DNA of 64,000 nucleotides from Adineta steineri (taxonomy: Eukaryota; Rotifera; Eurotatoria; Adinetida; Adinetidae). Below are positions 11,364 to 23,332 of this stretch, piece after piece; within the stretch, counting starts at the first letter, position 1, and the number at the start of each line of letters is the position of its first letter. The DNA is taken from contig CAJNOI010000037.1 of the NCBI GenBank assembly GCA_905250115.1, positions 372,001 through 436,000 on the forward strand. The letters are read 5' to 3'. Below the pieces are notes generated by a model. That model was not told where the DNA came from, searched no databases, and saw only the letters and a list, made by a program, of their open reading frames with translations. The position numbers and the translations under genes are program-made.

Positions 11364-14300
11364 TCTTCAAAAAGTATATCAAATTAAAGCCTATTCTGTT
11401 AAGGGATTACAGTAAATGAATACAATTTTTGTTGTAACTATTCATTATGAATATGGTCCTGATTTATTTAATGGGGGCGAAGTAAACTATTATTGAAATA
11501 ATAAGATAAACGAACAGACATTAAGGGACGTTATGACTATTCATTTTCTATATTCTAAGTGATGTTGCGAATTTGTAAACTTCCTTGACATGAAGCAATA
11601 TACAAAAACAGGTTTATGCTCAATATTATTATCTCTTCATGCAATCTTCGACTCACTTGTTAATTGAAATATTTAGTCAACATTGAACAAAGTTTTTTGA
11701 ATGCAGTTTTTGCGCCAAATGTCATGACTATTCAATAAATACATAATTTATTCTCAAGTAGTTAACTTAAATTTATTGGATGAACATTAACAAAGTAAAT
11801 GAATGAAACTTTGGTCGTTGCCGTTATTATCAATCAATTTTTATGTGATGTTGAATGAGCGAATCAATCTCAATGGTTCATTGACAATTTATAGTTAAAT
11901 ATGAATTAAACCATGATGATGGCAGTTCATACGATATTCAATCTTCGTACAATTGCTATGTGGAGAAACTTAACCACCTTACTAATAAAATAAGTGAATA
12001 AATATATTGGTAACTAATCATTTAACTTTGATGTGATCTTTGATATATCTGTTACAACAATATCTTTTGTTTTTGTGGAAATAGAGAAAGAGAATAGGAC
12101 TGCTGGACATTATTCATTCACTTGTTAGTTGCTCTATAATAGCTAACTATTCATTAAGCTTTGCTCTAAGATAAATACAATAGATGAATAAGTTTTTTCT
12201 TGCAAATGTTCATTTACAATGTGTTCTTCAATTCTACGCTTGATGTATAAGTGCTAACTTGTATGAATTAGAATAGTTGAATAAAAGAATAATGGTTATA
12301 CACTTTATTCCTCAATTATGTAGTTTTTTTATCAATGCGATTGGTTGAACTTCTGATTCGTTGGATTAAGAGAAGTGAAAGCTGTTATTGGAAATCGGTT
12401 GTTCATATGTTGGATGATATTCCACTTATGCGCCAGTTCAATCATTTTGTACCTGGGTGAATAAAAAGATTGGATGAAATTTGGATCATGAGTATTCATT
12501 TCCTTTATCATCGTGAATCACCATGCATAGTCTCATTATTTACTTTCAACCTACTACCATAGTCGAACAAAGGTTTCATTAAAGTTATTCTTTTAGCCTG
12601 TCATAAATGATCAAGTAAAGTGTTGACTGAAGTCATAGAAAATTATGCAAATATTGGATATAAGTATACAAAAGTGTTTATCCATTTGTTGTACGATGTT
12701 TGATCAGACTGTGATGTCAAGAGTATTTTTTACTGTGAGCATGAAATGTAATTTGAACATGCGTTTTCACTATTCGTTAGTTATGTGGCGTATGATCGAT
12801 TTATACACGATGAACTATCAATTTGAATGATGATGTAAATATATAGAATGCTGATAGAAATCAGTTATTTGATATGTAACCATTGATCTACCGAAGAATG
12901 AAACAACTTTGTTGTATTATGAGTCAGATAACTGAGCAAAACTTTGATTACAAGTATTCATTAACTAAATAAACATTCATCGAATGATAGTGCATCCATA
13001 TTACCTCAAAGTAAGAGTAAATGATGAATAACATCTTGCAAGCTGCACTTAAAAATAGTACAAAAATAACATCATCACGTCTGGGTTACTCTCTTTGTTT
13101 CTTTGTGAACATATTGTATTAGTTGTATTTTCAATTAAATCTATCATTTTATTGTAATGCAAGCAATATCAAATCAGTACCGTTATTGCCATGACTCTCT
13201 AATAGAAACCAAATGTAGATAAATTATTTAAGCTTATTCTAAATTATTATACAAAAACAACGCTTACAATAAACACTTGATAAAACAAGCACCGTATATT
13301 ATATCATTTTGAAATACTTATTCAAGTTGCAAAATTTTTGTGTCTGTTCAATTGAATCGTTTTTATTATCCATTTCTTAGTAATTTACACCTTTTAATAT
13401 ATTATCTCTCATTCTGTCACAATATTCTTGTTAAGTACCACAATCTATTCCTTCACATAGATATTTTTTCTTAATTTACTTGCTGAATTTGCAAATAGCC
13501 ACGCTCACGATTCAAATGAAGCATTGTTTTATATCTATCTTTACTGCTTTTTATTATAGAGCTGGAGCTGAATTAATATAATTTTAACATAACAGCATTC
13601 TTCTTACAATAGCAATATGTGTTTTCATTGATGGAATAGAAAGAATCTTTGAACAAAGAGCCTATAAATTTTGTTTTGATTATTCTCTAAACAAATAACA
13701 CGAATAAAAAATATTTAATAGAGTGTGAGTGTGCTATTGTCTAACAGCTACCAACACCCACATGATCTTAGAAATCAAGATGAATATAACTGTGGTCACC
13801 ATTCATCGTTACCATATATTTAGTATAGGCAGTTATCTGTGAGATTACAATTTGATACATCGAAATATTTACTATATAGATCATCGCTTTAGAATTGATT
13901 ACTCTCTTTACATATATTTTGACAATATATGAACGAAGTTCGAAGAAAGGTCATTTGACAGAGCGAATGTTGTAGTATATTCTAGAAATGAACATTTCAC
14001 AAATTTTCTCACTGATCTCCTCGTGACAAAGTCAGTTATATACAGTAGACTGTGAAAATTATTATTCGTAAGCTTGAAGCCTATAAGTTATTTCAGCTTT
14101 CCTACAACTTTATCGGAAATTCAGTCTCCTGAGTCGACTTTGCAGATTCAAATATTCATAAAAAACATATCATGAAGAAATACTACTGTGTTTCAATACA
14201 TTTAAATGAGAGCAACATAAAACTCCTGTTTCGAATGATTATGTTGAAGTGCACCAGTCAAATTATTACTCGAGTTCTCAACGAGTGTTTCTGGTGAGCA

Positions 14301-14990
14301 CAAGAATTCTTGACAAAGGTGCAATTTCATTTGTAGTGTGGTTTCAAAATGCTTCCCGCTTAAAACTGTATCAAAAATTCCATTGCTTTTTACTTTGCTT
14401 TCCACATTCGTCAGAAATTTGTAAAACTCCTGTAAATTAACAGCTAAATTTTGCACCACATATCTATAAGATATTATGCTCGAGCCTCAACATCATGTGA
14501 TATAGAATAGCCTACTACAAGTTATTTATGACTGTTTGTTCAGAATCTCATATAGAAAAGTAGACTACCTACGCGTTTAACCAATGAAAGTCAATGTTGA
14601 AACTAGCAAATGGTTCGTCAATAATTGTCAGCATTTTGAGTAGCAAACCAGAATAATTCTAGACAAATTAGTATTCCAACAGTATGTGCAGGCAATCATA
14701 ATTGTAAGCAAAAGATCAATATATTAGATTGTCTTTGAACACTATCCTATCTCGTAAACTATTTGAAGGTTAGAGTATTCTCATTCTTCACCTAAGTAGT
14801 TTCTCCATCTTCCACTGCTCATAACGGACAAATATTTATGAAAAAAGTGCATTCGGCATTAACGCCGAACAGAACACTCTGATTATTCTCACACGAAGAA
14901 ATGTCATATCTATGCTATTATATTGCAGAATCTAATCTTTGGTATCGTTACAAGGAGACAATTCTACTTGAGTAGATCTTCAACCTGCGC
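11364..14990. other. Gene-poor AT-rich interval
   Basis: About 3.6 kb with no ORF that resembles a protein family and no clear splice-consistent exon chain. Words such as TTCATT and ATGAAT recur from 11400 to 13000 without a fixed period. Nothing else recognised. Confidence 0.6.
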
Positions 14991-15430
14991 TTCAAGGGGT
15001 TTATCCCTTTTCGTCCTTGCTTTCCCAGACATCCGGTCGAATAACCGAATGCTCAAAATCGGAAATAGAGCACAAAATCGTTTTACTGATGTTCGGAATG
15101 AAAACTGTACAGATGTTCGGAACCAAAAAAATACTGGATGTCCGAAACATAAAATGCATTTTCTTACGAACATTGGCCATTCACTCTTACGTACATCCAT
15201 CGTTTTCATTCTGAACATCCATCATTTTAAATTGCGAACATCGGTCATTTTGTGTTCCGACCATCCTGTATTTTTCATTGCGGACACCTGTACGACTTTC
15301 ATCCCGAACATCCGGTCTTTTTCATTCGAAACATCGGAATGTTTTCAAAGCAATTGAAGTCAGAAACCACTTTTTCTGACCAATGTCCGAAAAAAAAATC
15401 AAGGACGAAAAGGAATTTTCCCGTTTCAAG
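14991..15430. repeat. Foldback element made of inverted minisatellite units
   Basis: The outer arms contain CCTTTTCGTCCTTG (15006-15019) and its exact reverse complement (15400-15413). Between them a ~25-30 bp unit with the core GATGTTCGGAA runs in one direction (about 15050-15160) and then as CGAACATCC on the other strand (about 15165-15345). The switch point is near 15160. The ORFs here are by-products of the repeat. This architecture suggests a non-autonomous foldback transposon. Confidence 0.75.
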
Positions 15431-15649
15431 TACTAATTCAGTTTACCCTCATAACAAACTTTAAAACATGACTGCATCTAGCATTTCTCGCCATCCCTCT
15501 CTATCACAAAACACTAATTTTCCACTTATCTCAGCCCTAATTTATAACTGAAAACTGACAAAGACCCAACCTGATCACATTGTTTCTGAATAAATTCATT
15601 CCACATTCAATGACTTTGCGCACTGCTGTGGCTATTCAACTTCAAACCT

Positions 15650-17045
15650 TCTCTTCTGAGTGAACCAAAGAGGTGAACAGAACATTTGTAGCAAATATTC
15701 CTTACTCATATGATACTCAAAGAAGTGATCAAAATGCAAGCTTTTCTTCAAAGTGAGTAAAAGAGGTGAGCAGAACATTAATTAAAAATATTCATTTTTC
15801 ATATGATGCTCGATGAGGTGATCAACTCTCCAGTATTTGTTCATAATGAGCAAAAAAGGTGAACAGAACATTGATTAGAAGTATTCATTTGTCATGTGCT
15901 GTTCGATGAGGTGATCAACTCCGAGGCTATTTTCAAAGTGAGCGAAACAGGTGAATAGAACAGTTATGAGAAATATTTATTTGTGATGTGATGTTCAATG
16001 AAGTGATTAAGTCCTACTCTTTTCTTCAAAGTGAGCACAAATGGTGAACAAAATAGTTATGAGAAATATTCATTTGATATGTGATATTCGGTGAGATTAC
16101 TAATGGATACGTTTCATTTTCATATAATCCAGAGAAGTGCACAATAAAGTCTCCAAGGTAAATCTCGTTCACTGTATAATGGCCGATAAAGTGATCAGCT
16201 CGCAAGCTTTTGTTCAAAGTGAGCAAAAGAACTGAACAGAACATTTTTTAGAAATAATCATTTGTCATGTGATATTTGAGAAGGTGTTCAGCTTGCAAGG
16301 TTTTCTTCAAAGTGAGGAAAAGAGGTAAACAGAACATTTTTTAGAAATAATCATTTGTCATGTGATATTCGAGGAGGTGCTCAGCTTGCAAGGTTTTCTT
16401 CAGAGTGAAGAAAAGAGGTAAACAGAACATTGCTTATAAATATTCATTTTTGATTTGATGTTCGATGGGATGATCAGCTCGGAAGCTTTACTTCAAAGTG
16501 AGCAAAAAAGGTGAACAGAAGATTGGTTAAAAATATTCATTTTTGATTTGGTGTTTGATGGGGTGATCAACTCGAAAGCTTTACTTCAAAGTGAGCAAAA
16601 GAGGTGAACAGAACATTGATCAGAAACATTCATTTGACATGTGATGTTTGATGAGGTGATCAACTTGAGAGCTTTTCTTCAGAGTAAGCAAAAGGGGTGA
16701 ACAGAACATTGTTTAGAAATATTCATGTGTCATGTGACTTTCGATGAGGTGATCAACTCGCTAGTATTTCTTCAAAGTGAACAAAAGAGGTGAATAGAAC
16801 ATTGGTTAGAAATATTCATTTGTCATGTGACTTTCGATTAGGTGATCAACTCGCAATCTTTTCTTCAAAGTGAGTAAAAGAAGTGAACAGAACATTGGTT
16901 AGAAATATTCATTTGACATGTGATGTTTGATGAGGTGATCAACTTGTAAGCTTTTCTTCTAAGTGAGCAAAAGAGGTGAACAGAACACTAGTTACAAATA
17001 TCCATTTTCCATGTGATATTCGAGGAGATGATCACCTTGTAAGAT
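15650..17045. repeat. 93-bp tandem array, about 15 copies
   Basis: The word GTGAACAGAACATT and its variants recur at 15673, 15766, 15859, 15951, 16044, 16325, 16418, 16511, 16604, 16697, 16790, 16883 and 16976: an almost constant 93-bp step (one step is 92; two copies near 16137 and 16232 are degenerate). Each unit also holds GAGGTGATCAACTCG, CTTCAAAGTGAGCAAAAG and AATATTCATTTG. The period is divisible by three but all frames contain stops, so it is not coding. It is a minisatellite. Confidence 0.93.
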
Positions 17046-17815
17046 TTGCTCTGACGTGTGTAAAATATACGAAAATAAGTTTCGTTGAAAACATTCACTA
17101 ATTTTGGTGTACAGGTTTTTACAGGCAGTTCTACGTCAGTCGATTACATTAATATATTTTGTGAACAATCTCTTCTATGTGAATGTGAAGATAATCGTTC
17201 CTAAAGCGAGAAACATTGGTATTTTGACATTTGATTATTTAAGTAATAATCATGTGAAGTGTGAAATGATATTAAAAAGTTTTCAAGAGAGCTAATCAAG
17301 AAAAGTTTGCTTTTTAACTTCTTTGCTAATTCAAAAAGATGTATTGTTTTGAAAATAAAAGTCTTTTACTATTAAGACCATTATAATATGAATATATATA
17401 TAGGTTTTGAAAGATGAAATGATTTCAAGTTTGACTTGTTTCTTCTCCTGGCTGAAATATCAAAAATTCTTTGAAATTTTATCTGTCTAAGTTTCTTTGA
17501 ATATAGTCAGTATTTTAGTAGAAAGACTGGAATCAAGGTATTCACCGTTCTTGATACCAAAGCATTTCATTTGAAGACAATAGTTTATGATTCTTTTGTT
17601 CGTATTTGACCATAAAGAGTACTATATTCTGAGAATTAATGTTGAAATAGATCAAATTTGAGATTTAAAAGATAAAGGGTTGCACTATCAAAATGCCATT
17701 GAATGCCCTTATTAATATTCTTACAAAAAATTTGGTAGTATAGAAAATGCTCAAAACGGATTCATATAGAAGAATAATGACAAGACGCCATAGAACAATA
17801 TTTGAAAAAGAAAAT
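17046..17815. other. Intergenic, no gene seen
   Basis: AT-rich unique sequence between the 93-bp array and the MULE relic. A 63-codon ORF at 17104 has no family resemblance. Confidence 0.6.
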
Positions 17816-17959
17816 TTTAGACTGATAAGTTTCAGAAAGGTAACAAAATATCTGATCAGTTGAAAAGATGAAATGATCAGTTCAAAGAATGAATGATCAG
17901 TATGTAGACTACCAGTAAATGAGAATGCATCCTATTCCGCGATGTTGAACATTGGAGGA

Positions 17960-18475
17960 ATCAGTTCCGCACCGGAATCGATTCCGTCCAATTCCGGGAA
18001 CTCGATCGACACACAACATAAGACACCCAGTCAAGATTGATCGAGTTCGACCGAATTCCGGAATTGCACGGAATTCCCACCGATTCCGGAATTGCGGGAA
18101 TTGGTTCCGATTCCGGAATTCCGCACCGGAATCACACCATCCACCTCACCCACATTTGTTGTGTTGTGTTGATAAGTTATCCCGTTTGAATACGATCCAA
18201 TTCCGTTGCGGAATTCCGGGAATTGCATCAAGACGGAATTCAGTGGAATTGGACGGAATTCCTGGGAATTCCTACCGATTCCCACCAATTCCGGAATTGC
18301 GTGGACTACTTCTAATTACGGGATTACATGGAATTCCTATCGATTCCGGAATTATACGGAATTCCTACCAATTCCGGAATTGGACGGAACTCGATCAATT
18401 TTCGAGTCGGCATCGGATATTATGTGTCGATCGAGTTCCCGGAATTGAACGGAATCGATTCCGGAGCGCAGTAAT
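17960..18475. repeat. Foldback element of GGAATTCC / TTCCGGAA palindromes
   Basis: A dense run of GGAATTCC, ATTCCGG and CGATTCCG words, most of them self-complementary. The outer arms match each other: left CGGAATCGATTCCGTCCAATT then GGGAACTCGATCGACACA; right TGTGTCGATCGAGTTCCC then AATTGAACGGAATCGATTCCG. It is GC-richer than the surroundings. A 183-codon ORF here is a product of the repeat and not a gene. Confidence 0.85.
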
Positions 18476-18648
18476 AAAATCATCTTTTAGCAGTAAAAAG
18501 TAAAATCTTGATAAGTAAGAAAAGAAAATTCGATCAGTAAAAAGGATGAAGTCACCAGTAGAAAAGCTACTTACTCATGAAGTATTATGTAGAACAAAAA
18601 AGAAAAAGAATAGAAATAAAGAAATTAGAGTTGAATCATTGTACCAAT

Positions 18649-18844
18649 CAGTGTTTTATCCAGCTTTTTTCGTCCGAGGGTGCGAAATTAACTGCCGGGG
18701 GGGCAAAAATCTCTCTTCCGAGGGGGCAAACGTAGAGTTTCAGACTCAAAAAGTGTAACTTTTTTGAATTCCGGGGGGGGGGGGGGCAGGAGCACCCTCC
18801 GAGGGGGCAAAAAGCCCCGTGCCCCCCCGCTGGATAAACCACTG
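18649..18844. mobile_element. hAT-type MITE, second family
   Basis: The ends are CAGTGTTTTATCCAGC on the left and CAGTGGTTTATCCAGC on the right (read from the other strand). Flanks GTACCAAT (18641-18648) and GCACCAAT (18845-18852) agree in 7 of 8 bases, a decayed 8-bp hAT duplication. The G-rich interior (CCGGGGGG) resembles the MITE at 2318 in style but not in end sequence. It is inserted in the MULE relic, so it is younger than that element. Confidence 0.8.
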
Positions 18845-19390
18845 GCACCAATAATGCACGTTTGGCTTTTGCTGCTACAGGTGGTTTGCAAATTTTCAGA
18901 CGAATAGCCATTCCAACCATATCCTTGCATATGTAATCTTTAAGAAAAGCCAGACAATTACATTTGGATGTTTTCCAATTTAAATCATCCATCATTTCTA
19001 AACACCAAACATCATATGAATTTCGAATAGTTTGAAGCTTGTCCATTTTTGTTTAATGCATCTTTTTAAATCAATTTGAGAAATAGATTGTAAATTACGT
19101 GCTGGTATATAATATTTTTTCGAAACATCATTTTGAATACTGATAATTTCTTTAGTAGTTTTAGCTCATTGGTATGAAGAAGTCCAAAGTCGTAAAGATA
19201 TTGTTGATTCTGTAGCAAATATTTTAACATTTGTTGAAGATAAACTACGTTCAACAGACCAATAATCAACTATAGTTGAACTGATTGTCAAAAATCTAGA
19301 TAAGAGGTGACGCTCATGTCTGGAACAACGTTTTGCGTATTCATTATCGTCTGTATTATTTAGATTAAATTTAAATCGAAAGTTGAACAA
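18845..19390 (-). pseudogene. MULE transposase C-terminal relic with SWIM zinc finger
   Basis: Read downward from 19390: a frame with VDYWSVERSLSSTNVK and LSLRLWTSSYQ-like text, then a second frame (IISIQNDVSKKYY) and a third from 19046 with KTSKCNCLAFLKDYICKDMVG. This order matches MULE transposases, whose SWIM finger is CxCx(n)CxH. Here the final His is Asp (CKDMVG in place of CKHIVG) and at least two frameshifts separate the pieces, so it is dead. The plausible 3' part is interrupted by the MITE at 18844. Confidence 0.7.
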
Positions 19391-19798
19391 AATAAATTTA
19401 CCTAGTCAGTCTTTTGTAGTGAACTAGAGAAAGAAAGAAAGTCACTAAGAGAACAAAAGACAAGTCGAACAGACTTTATTGTCTGTTTCGACTTTTTCAC
19501 TAATTCTTTTGTATAACAAACCGTTAAAGTATTTCATTTACTGGTCGTATAATTTATTACAGCATGTTTTTATTTAATAACTGATCATTTGACTAGTTTA
19601 CTGATCGTTCAATCTATTTACTGATCATTCATTCAGTCAACTGATTTTCGACATTTTTATTTTACTGATCGATTAAATCCTAGCCTTTCAGAAATATACC
19701 ACACAATGATAGATGATAGTAATTGCAGTTTGTGATATCAACTAATCAAGATTATATCTCTATTCACGTTATATCATGGCATTGTAGAAGCCATAGAG

Positions 19799-20752
19799 TC
19801 TATTGTCAGCAGATATATAGTTTTGTAACGTTATTTACAAGTCTTCATAGTATGTACAGTACTAGGCACTGATATTATCAATGTATATATAAGATGTATG
19901 ATTCTTTACAACTTACATAGTTGTCTCTTATTGTTCAATTAAATTATTTCATATTTAATAGCAACCTATGCATTAGCCTCGATAATCTTCATTCTGTTAA
20001 TTTAACTTATTTATCCAAAAGCACTACAATTACCTAACTCAGTCGATCTTCATATGAGTGGTAGCAGTTTGCTAGAATTTCCAGCTAAACAAATATTTAT
20101 GGTATAGACGTGTAAAATCTGGTATACAGACACTCAAGTCAAAAGCAACATGTCATCATTTCTAATAATTATCGATGTCATCGAGTAGTTAAAAATACAT
20201 ATAAAATAACTGATGGTATTTGTATTTGTTTCTTGCAATCGATTCTTCTCGTCGAACTTCACATAAGTAATATAAATGAAGAATGATTGCTTTTGTTTCA
20301 TTACTTTAAGACATGTATGATTTCCGATCAATTATTGTGTAATATAATTATAAGCAGGTATGTCAAGGCTAACAAGCGTTATAGTAATATATAATGAAGT
20401 CTATTAATATGATTTATACAAAGATCCTACCGACTTCTTTTGTATAATTCAAAAAAAAATGCAAAAAAAAATGTCAATTAGTAATTTAATGCTATCGAGT
20501 AGTACGAAATGTTTATTTTAAATATGATTGCCTTCTAATTTGTTATGTGATTTCATCTTATTCTACTTCTTAACTAGCAACGGCTATATTATTATTAAGC
20601 ATAACATTTTTTAACATAACAATAAATAACTATTGGACATAATAGAAATTTAACATTTTTGTAGAAGACTATCTCACTATTACAGGACTTATATTCCGTA
20701 AAAACATAGATTTATTATCGGTTTCATGCATACTATAGATTCTATAAAATGC
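19799..20752 (+). repeat. Dispersed repeat, copy A
   Basis: It starts TCTATTGTCAGCAGATA and ends around TTATCGGTTTCATGCAT. Long stretches match copy B at 26759-27503 in the same orientation, for example AAAAATACATATAAAATAACT, GATTTATACAAAGATCCTAC and TACGAAATGTTTATTTTAAA. Copy A is ~200 bp longer because of small insertions. No reading frame is conserved between the copies, so it is non-coding; the element type is unknown. Confidence 0.85.
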
Positions 20753-22332
20753 AAAGGCGAAAAAGCGATTTATGATTTAGCGATTTAAATGATTTGATTT
20801 TGATTTTCAGATGATTTAAATCAGCTTTTTCCCCTTTAATATTTGTTTTTTTAGTTTCTCTATTTGACTGATTTTATTAAAAAAGATAATCTTAATCATT
20901 AAACTAATTTTCTCTAAGTCTAATTTAATTTTACGAATAAAAAAGAAAGATTTATCAAGTTGATAAATAATTTTCTAATAAACATCGAAATTTATTTTAT
21001 AATAAAATGAAAATATTTTGATTTGATAGAAAGTTGTGATATGGTTAAATAAAGAAATTATTTTCAATTTGATTTTATTAATATGTTACCGATAGTTTTA
21101 TTTCGAGGGACGTTCAATCCTGTCGATACAATTTATTTTTCAAAGTTTTTCTCAATTCTTTTTTTGAAATTTGTTTTATTTATCTTATAAACGACATGAA
21201 CACATGATGTTTACTTAAATTAGCTTATATCGACAGAATTATTTAATCAATTGAATCTATTTATTAAAGAAAATGAATCTTTTTAATATTAATTATGAAA
21301 AATAATTTGTTTAAAGATTTAGTTTTCTTGTTTGTATATCAAATTGATTAAAATATTTAAAATTAATTTTTTCTCTTTTAAATAAAAATCGATGAACTTT
21401 ATTATCTTTTATTGATTTTATTTTATTAAAGATTTATTTTGAACATTTTTTGTTTAATAAATATTGTTTTTCCCTTTATTTTTTCTTATTTTATTTTAAA
21501 ACAGAAGAAGTAATTTAGTTTTATTCTTTCTCGTAGAGAAGAGTCCAGTAAACATAAATTGTTTACTTGCTTGTGTGTCCGCAGGGTCAAAAAAACATCG
21601 AAAATCGATTTTTCACGGTTTTCACTTGCTTTTCCAGCAAATGTGAGGAAAATGGGTTTCTACGAGAAAGAGCTAGGCGAGCCCTCAGACGAGCGTTACT
21701 TATATCTATTCATAAAATAAAACGTTTCTTTACTTTTTTTCTTATATAAAATATCAAAATGAAATATTGTTTATGTTCAACTTGAAATAAGAAAGAAAAA
21801 ATATTTTAATTCGATATAAAAAAACATTTTTCTTATTATTTCAGCTCGAAATCTTTATCAATAATTAAAATGAGTAATAAATAAATATAATAATTTTATT
21901 ATAGAGAATCATCGAATATCGCATCATCATCATCTTTCCTTAGTGTTCATAGATGATAATATTAAGATCTTTTTCTCATCATGTCATTTAGAATTAATAC
22001 GTTTAATCTCTACATTTCTCTATGTTTTTAGATTGGTAGTATTAGTTTTGTTAATGAATGAAAAAGATAGATAGATAATAATGATTATCTAAATGATTAA
22101 TGTAAAATGATAGATTATATTTCCAAAATAAATAAAAATCTTTTCATTTATCGAATATTAAAGTTAATTATATCAAGTGTAAAATTGAAAGCTTGAAGTC
22201 TTTAATCTTTCTTCTACAAACATTCATTTCTCATTAAAAATCATTTTTATCGAAGTGTTTTTTTAATTGTATCATCTATTTTGAATGTAATATATGTAGA
22301 ATTGTATAAATAAATATGATGGTTGTTTAAAA
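20753..22332. other. AT-rich intergenic interval
   Basis: Very AT-rich, without supported genes. From 20756 to 20830 are short GATTTAAAT repeats. At 21527-21680 a loose hairpin is closed by TTTCTCGTAGAGA and TCTACGAGAAAGA. Confidence 0.6.
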
Positions 22333-22460
22333 TCTTGAGAGTGTGGGTGTAGGTATAGGAGTGAACGAGTGACAACTACAACACACCCACAGCCACATAA
22401 TCAAGATGGTGTGGGTGTGTGTACTGTATCCATCTCACACCCACACCCACCCTCTCAAGA
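22333..22460. repeat. GT/CA foldback, copies 3-4 (double)
   Basis: TCTTGAGAGTGTGGGTGT at the left end and its counterpart ACACCCACCCTCTCAAGA at the right enclose a second internal GT/CA pair near 22405-22445. It has the clearest outer ends (TCTTGAG...CTCAAGA) of the family. Confidence 0.85.
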
Positions 22461-23087
22461 TGGTTACATCTTCTTCACCATTGTAAATCGACGAAATCAG
22501 ACGAAGCCGGATCGATGTTTCGAAATGGTTATTCGCGGAAAATGTTTGTTTTTAATGAATTCTCTTCTCTTGCTGGAATATGTTGATCTTGCAACTGCTA
22601 AGGAGTGGGTTTTTTTCCATTCGTGATTCATATTGAAGAATTCTTTGTTTTTTGTTGCATTTGCAATTGCAGCATTTATATGTCTTGAATTTGAATGTTT
22701 GCTCTGTGACTAATGTACAATCGAATGTGTTGTTGGAAAAATAAACGAAAAGGAAAAGAAACTTTTAACGCTTTTTTTCTACACACCCACATTGCATTAG
22801 TCAGTTGCTGAGTAAAACATATAAAGTCATACATAGAACGATAATACGAGCTATCGACAATCACAAATCATTACAATTTACTCAAACTAAGTTTACTTTT
22901 TTGCATTGAACGAAGTTTGGTGAGTTGTTTATGAAGATTATTCGAAAACCATGAGAAAGTATTAGAGATGCTACAAGTATCTCTTTTTTTCCTAACAAGT
23001 CTAGTCGAAATCTTGAAAGAGATCGAATGAAGGGAGACATGGAATGAATATCTATAAAAGTTGAGAGACTAGATATCGATTGATTAT
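22461..23087. other. Intergenic, no gene seen
   Basis: No family resemblance in any frame; a short ORF from the foldback reaches 22626. Probable upstream flank of the caspase-NHL gene. Confidence 0.55.
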
Positions 23088-23266
23088 TCTTGAGGGTGTG
23101 GGTGTGCGTAGTCTATATCATCCACACTCACACCCACACCCACCCACATCCACCCACACCCCCCACCCCCACCCCCCCCCCCCCCCCCCCCCCCCCCCAC
23201 TTACCCTCATACCCCAATCTCACCCCTCATCCTCATCCTCACACACACCCACACCCACACTACTTC
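23088..23266. repeat. GT/CA foldback with a long poly-C tract, copy 5
   Basis: Starts TCTTGAGGGTGTGGGTGTG and continues as CACACCCACACCC repeats, with a C-tract of roughly 40 bases interrupted by few other bases (about 23158-23200), then further CACACCC runs to 23266. It lies 66 bp upstream of the ATG of the caspase-NHL gene. The proline/histidine-rich ORFs here are artefacts of the repeat. Confidence 0.8.
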
Positions 23267-23332
23267 GAGTCTTGTTCGCGTTTTTCAATAAAAATTAGTG
23301 AATCTTTTTAAATTTAGATATAAATATAGATT

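Larger units (their letters stand above)
17816..19680. mobile_element. Relic MULE-like DNA transposon with GATCAGT subterminal repeats
   Basis: The left arm (17816-17940) has repeated TGATCAGT words spaced ~20-25 bp (near 17850, 17875, 17893; another near 18531). The right arm (19550-19672) has the complementary ACTGATCA words at similar spacing, so the arms are inverted. In between, on the minus strand, is the decayed end of a MULE transposase (18845-19390). Two other repeats, a foldback (17960-18475) and a hAT MITE (18649-18844), sit inside. Exact ends and the 8-10 bp duplication expected of MULEs could not be fixed by eye. Confidence 0.6.

Noticed and set aside
14923-15464. Overlapping ORFs of 65-144 codons
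   Set aside because: All fall in the inverted minisatellite element; no family resemblance.
15650-17045. Possible CRISPR array
   Set aside because: Units are contiguous and degenerate with no repeat-spacer alternation, in a eukaryotic context.
17952-18503. 183-codon plus ORF and overlapping ORFs on both strands
   Set aside because: Produced by the GGAATTCC foldback; open in several frames at once and of repeat composition.
23080-23311. Pro/His-rich ORFs
   Set aside because: Translation of CACACCC and poly-C repeats.
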